In this document: positions 10,702 to 12,130 of the stretch, in pieces
Layout: the number at the start of each line of letters is the position of its first letter
Numbering within the stretch: the first letter of the stretch is position 1
Origin: Chloroflexota bacterium
GTDB taxonomy: Bacteria; Chloroflexota; Anaerolineae; Promineifilales; Promineifilaceae
Length of the DNA stretch: 12,130 nucleotides
Direction of reading: 5' to 3'
Assembly (NCBI GenBank): GCA_008501785.1
Contig: QQUD01000687.1
Coordinates: forward strand, 1 to 12,130
Program-made: the position numbers and the translations under genes
Notes under the pieces: generated by a model
What the model was told of the DNA's origin: nothing
Database searches by the model: none
The model's input: the letters and a program-made list of their open reading frames with translations, nothing else

Positions 10702-10749
10702 AGGGTTTGTTCGGCTTCGAAGGTCGAAAGCTATTTCCGAACAAACCCT
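10702..10749 (+). promoter_or_regulatory. 13-bp stem-loop directly upstream of the second kinase gene
   Basis: Positions 10702-10714 (AGGGTTTGTTCGG) and 10737-10749 are exact reverse complements. The 22-nt interior can pair further (CTTCGA with TCGAAAG). The structure ends 11 nt before the GGAGG ribosome site of the kinase. It lacks a T-run of terminator type (TACGTAAAATTT follows), so an attenuation, processing or translation-control element is more likely than a simple terminator. Confidence 0.45.
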
Positions 10750-10768
10750 ACGTAAAATTTGGAGGATC

Positions 10769-11746
10769 ATGGAAGCACACGTATTCGAAAAGGCATTGGC
10801 ATTATACGGAATTACAGAACAGCATTTAATGGGTCGGCTATCTGGAGGAACCTATAATGCGGTTTTTGAATTTGAGAAGGAAGATGAACGATTTGTCATT
10901 CGAGTCGGGGGACTTGAGTTTGATAAAGAGACCGCCAATGGCATGATCGCCTGGTTGCAACATTTAAGAAAAAATCGAGCGTCAGTTCCCAAATTGGTGA
11001 AATCGCTGCAAAATAATCCCGTCGAGTACATTCAGACGGCAGATCGCACCTATTCAGTCGATGTCAGTGCTAAAATCTCAGGCGAAAATGCACGCAGTCT
11101 GGTGCTTCAAAACCAAGATATGAGTTGGGCTAATACGTTTGGTCAAGCAGTGGGTAAAATTCATCATTTAGCATTGACCAATCCCCCCGAACAAGTTTTG
11201 CAAGTCCGGCCACACTGGGAGCAAATTGGTAATGATTTCATCCCCCCGGTGAGACTCTCACCGGAAGAGATAAATATCCATCGCAAAAGAACATCCATTC
11301 TGAACCAAATCAAGGAGTTACCGAAAACGCCAGATGTCTATGGTTTAATTCATCTAGATTTACACTTGGGTAATATCTTGCTTCATGCCGATTCTGCGGC
11401 GATAACGATTCTTGATTTTGATGATGTGGCTTTTGGCTGGTTTGTGATGGATTTGGTAGCCCCCATAACCGATATTGTTGTTTGTCACTCTGGACAAGAT
11501 AAAGACAAGATCATCAATACCTATCTGGCAGAAGCAATCGCAGGGTATCAGCTTGAATGCGAACTTAGTGTGGCTAGTCAAGCCCAAATACCATTGTTTC
11601 TGAGCTTGTTAGAAATTGGACTTTACACGCGGTTTCATAAAATGAAGGGTTTGCAACAAGAGAATGGTTGGGTAAAAACGTTTATGACGGATCGAAAGGA
11701 GCGAATTGAAGCTGGAATTCCGCTTGTAAATATCGATATTGGATGA
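10769..11746 (+). CDS. APH-family phosphotransferase (aminoglycoside/choline kinase type)
   Basis: This 325-residue kinase-fold protein is predicted to phosphorylate a small molecule with ATP. The N-lobe shows the loop GRLSGGTYNAVFEFE (22-36) and R45 in FVIRVGG at the usual ATP-contact strand. The C-lobe has the canonical catalytic loop LIHLDLHLGNILL (193-205; H195, D197, N202) and LDFDDVAFGWFVMDLV (215-230; D216 or D218 for metal), so it looks active. It differs from the kinase at 4637, which has Asn for this His; the two are distant relatives rather than a recent duplication. I start at 10769 because GGAGG (10761-10765) precedes it. The reading frame is open back to 10622, but those codons overlap the membrane-protein gene and the hairpin at 10702-10749. 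The substrate could be an antibiotic, a sugar, homoserine or choline. No terminator follows. Confidence 0.83.
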   Translation: MEAHVFEKALALYGITEQHLMGRLSGGTYNAVFEFEKEDERFVIRVGGLEFDKETANGMIAWLQHLRKNRASVPKLVKSLQNNPVEYIQTADRTYSVDVSAKISGENARSLVLQNQDMSWANTFGQAVGKIHHLALTNPPEQVLQVRPHWEQIGNDFIPPVRLSPEEINIHRKRTSILNQIKELPKTPDVYGLIHLDLHLGNILLHADSAAITILDFDDVAFGWFVMDLVAPITDIVVCHSGQDKDKIINTYLAEAIAGYQLECELSVASQAQIPLFLSLLEIGLYTRFHKMKGLQQENGWVKTFMTDRKERIEAGIPLVNIDIG

Positions 11747-11767
11747 TACCAAACTGAAGACGTTTAG

Positions 11768-12052
11768 GAATCTAACAGGCTAGCACATTTCATACAAAAG
11801 CGAACTCGCAAGGCCCACACGCGCCAGTTTGATTCTTCGTTTGAGAGTAACGGCCGTATCATCCGGCGCACCCTCTCTGTAGCAGCCGTCGACTGCTCCA
11901 CGCTCAGCGACGCCGATATGGACGCAGCGTTGGCAAATATGCCGAACCTGATTCCCAAACATTTAACCATAGGCCAATCTTCACCACCTTCGACGAGGCG
12001 TTTACGATACACATGCAGAATTTATGTCAACAAAAAAGCGATAAATAACGTG
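11768..12052 (+). pseudogene. GC-richer open stretch without a start; possible gene remnant
   Basis: This gap between the kinase and the next gene is visibly richer in GC than its flanks. One plus frame is open from 11768 through the window end and contains protein-like text (TRQFDSSFESNGRIIRRTLS and SDADMDAALANMPNLIPKH) but has no start codon or ribosome site. Another plus frame reads IFTTFDEAFTIHMQNLCQQK and stops at the TAA at 12045-12047, which would fit a frameshifted relic. A minus-strand GTG frame (12012-11764) is also open, so coding cannot be settled. One ACGGCCGT copy lies at 11850-11857. I recognise no family. Confidence 0.25.
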
Positions 12053-12058
12053 TATACT
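12053..12058 (+). promoter_or_regulatory. Possible -10 box before the last gene
   Basis: TATACT lies 24 nt upstream of the ATG at 12083, downstream of an A-rich tract (12030-12048). No good -35 is found at 17 bp, so support is limited to the hexamer and its position. Confidence 0.25.
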
Positions 12059-12082
12059 TATGCAAAAACAGGAAGAATTCTC

Positions 12083-12130
12083 ATGAAGTATCATCATCAG
12101 ACATGGCATATCCCAGAAGAAACCGTTCGA
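12083..12130 (+). CDS. Start of an unidentified gene, cut by the right edge
   Basis: An ATG at 12083 opens a frame of 16 codons (MKYHHQTWHIPEETVR) to the window end. AGGAAG (12070-12075) lies 7 nt before it and a TATACT hexamer precedes that, so a real start is likely. Too little is visible to name a family. Confidence 0.45.
   Translation, partial: MKYHHQTWHIPEETVR

Noticed and set aside
10622..10768. N-terminal extension of the second kinase
   Set aside because: It overlaps the membrane-protein gene and a perfect hairpin, and lacks a ribosome site, whereas the ATG at 10769 has GGAGG.
11764..12012. Minus-strand GTG-started 82-codon frame
   Set aside because: It has no ribosome site, starts with GTG and lies in a segment where plus frames are equally open. 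I found no family feature.
12060..12086. Nine-codon upstream ORF (MQKQEEFS, stop overlapping the ATG at 12083)
   Set aside because: With the -10 box at 12053-12058 transcription would begin after its ATG, and it has no ribosome site.

Overview
The window reads as accessory chromosomal sequence from a bacterium, probably a Chloroflexota (Anaerolineae or Ardenticatenia type). The main pointer is a very large secreted nuclease with a (TNTPVPP)n linker, a linker type common in surface proteins of that phylum. This assignment is inference: no rRNA or tRNA is present to confirm it. Base composition is uneven. The recO, nuclease and dienelactone-hydrolase-type genes have moderate GC, while the kinase/MATE block (about 4640-6970) and the sequence just after it are clearly AT-richer.

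Left part, minus strand (1-4365). The 5' two thirds of recO runs off the left edge. Upstream of it lies a 1217-residue exported multidomain nuclease: signal peptide, lamin-tail domain, Ig-like domain, OB-like domain, endonuclease/exonuclease/phosphatase domain, Pro/Thr linker and C-terminal 65-residue repeats. A perfect 16-bp hairpin separates the two genes. recO appears to have a promoter placed for leaderless transcription.

Right part, plus strand (4637-12130). A kinase-fold (APH/choline-kinase type) protein and a MATE-family exporter overlap as TGATG and look like a co-translated pair. Then come a decayed or small ORF, a membrane-anchored alpha/beta hydrolase, a YtaP/dienelactone-hydrolase-like enzyme closed by a strong intrinsic terminator, a PhnB-like VOC protein with a good sigma-70 type promoter and its own terminator, a small four-helix membrane protein and a second APH-type kinase. 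The last 380 bases hold a GC-richer open stretch that resembles a gene remnant, then the first codons of a new gene. The plus-strand genes look like a collection of small-molecule modification, export and hydrolysis functions, plausibly detoxification or resistance, rather than one pathway.

The most striking unlisted signal is the palindromic octamer ACGGCCGT, usually inside AAACGGCCGTTT. It occurs 11 times in 12.1 kb, in genes and between them, against roughly 0.2 expected by chance. Two copies form the arms of a terminator. It behaves like a highly iterated palindrome (compare HIP1 of cyanobacteria) or an uptake or signature sequence.
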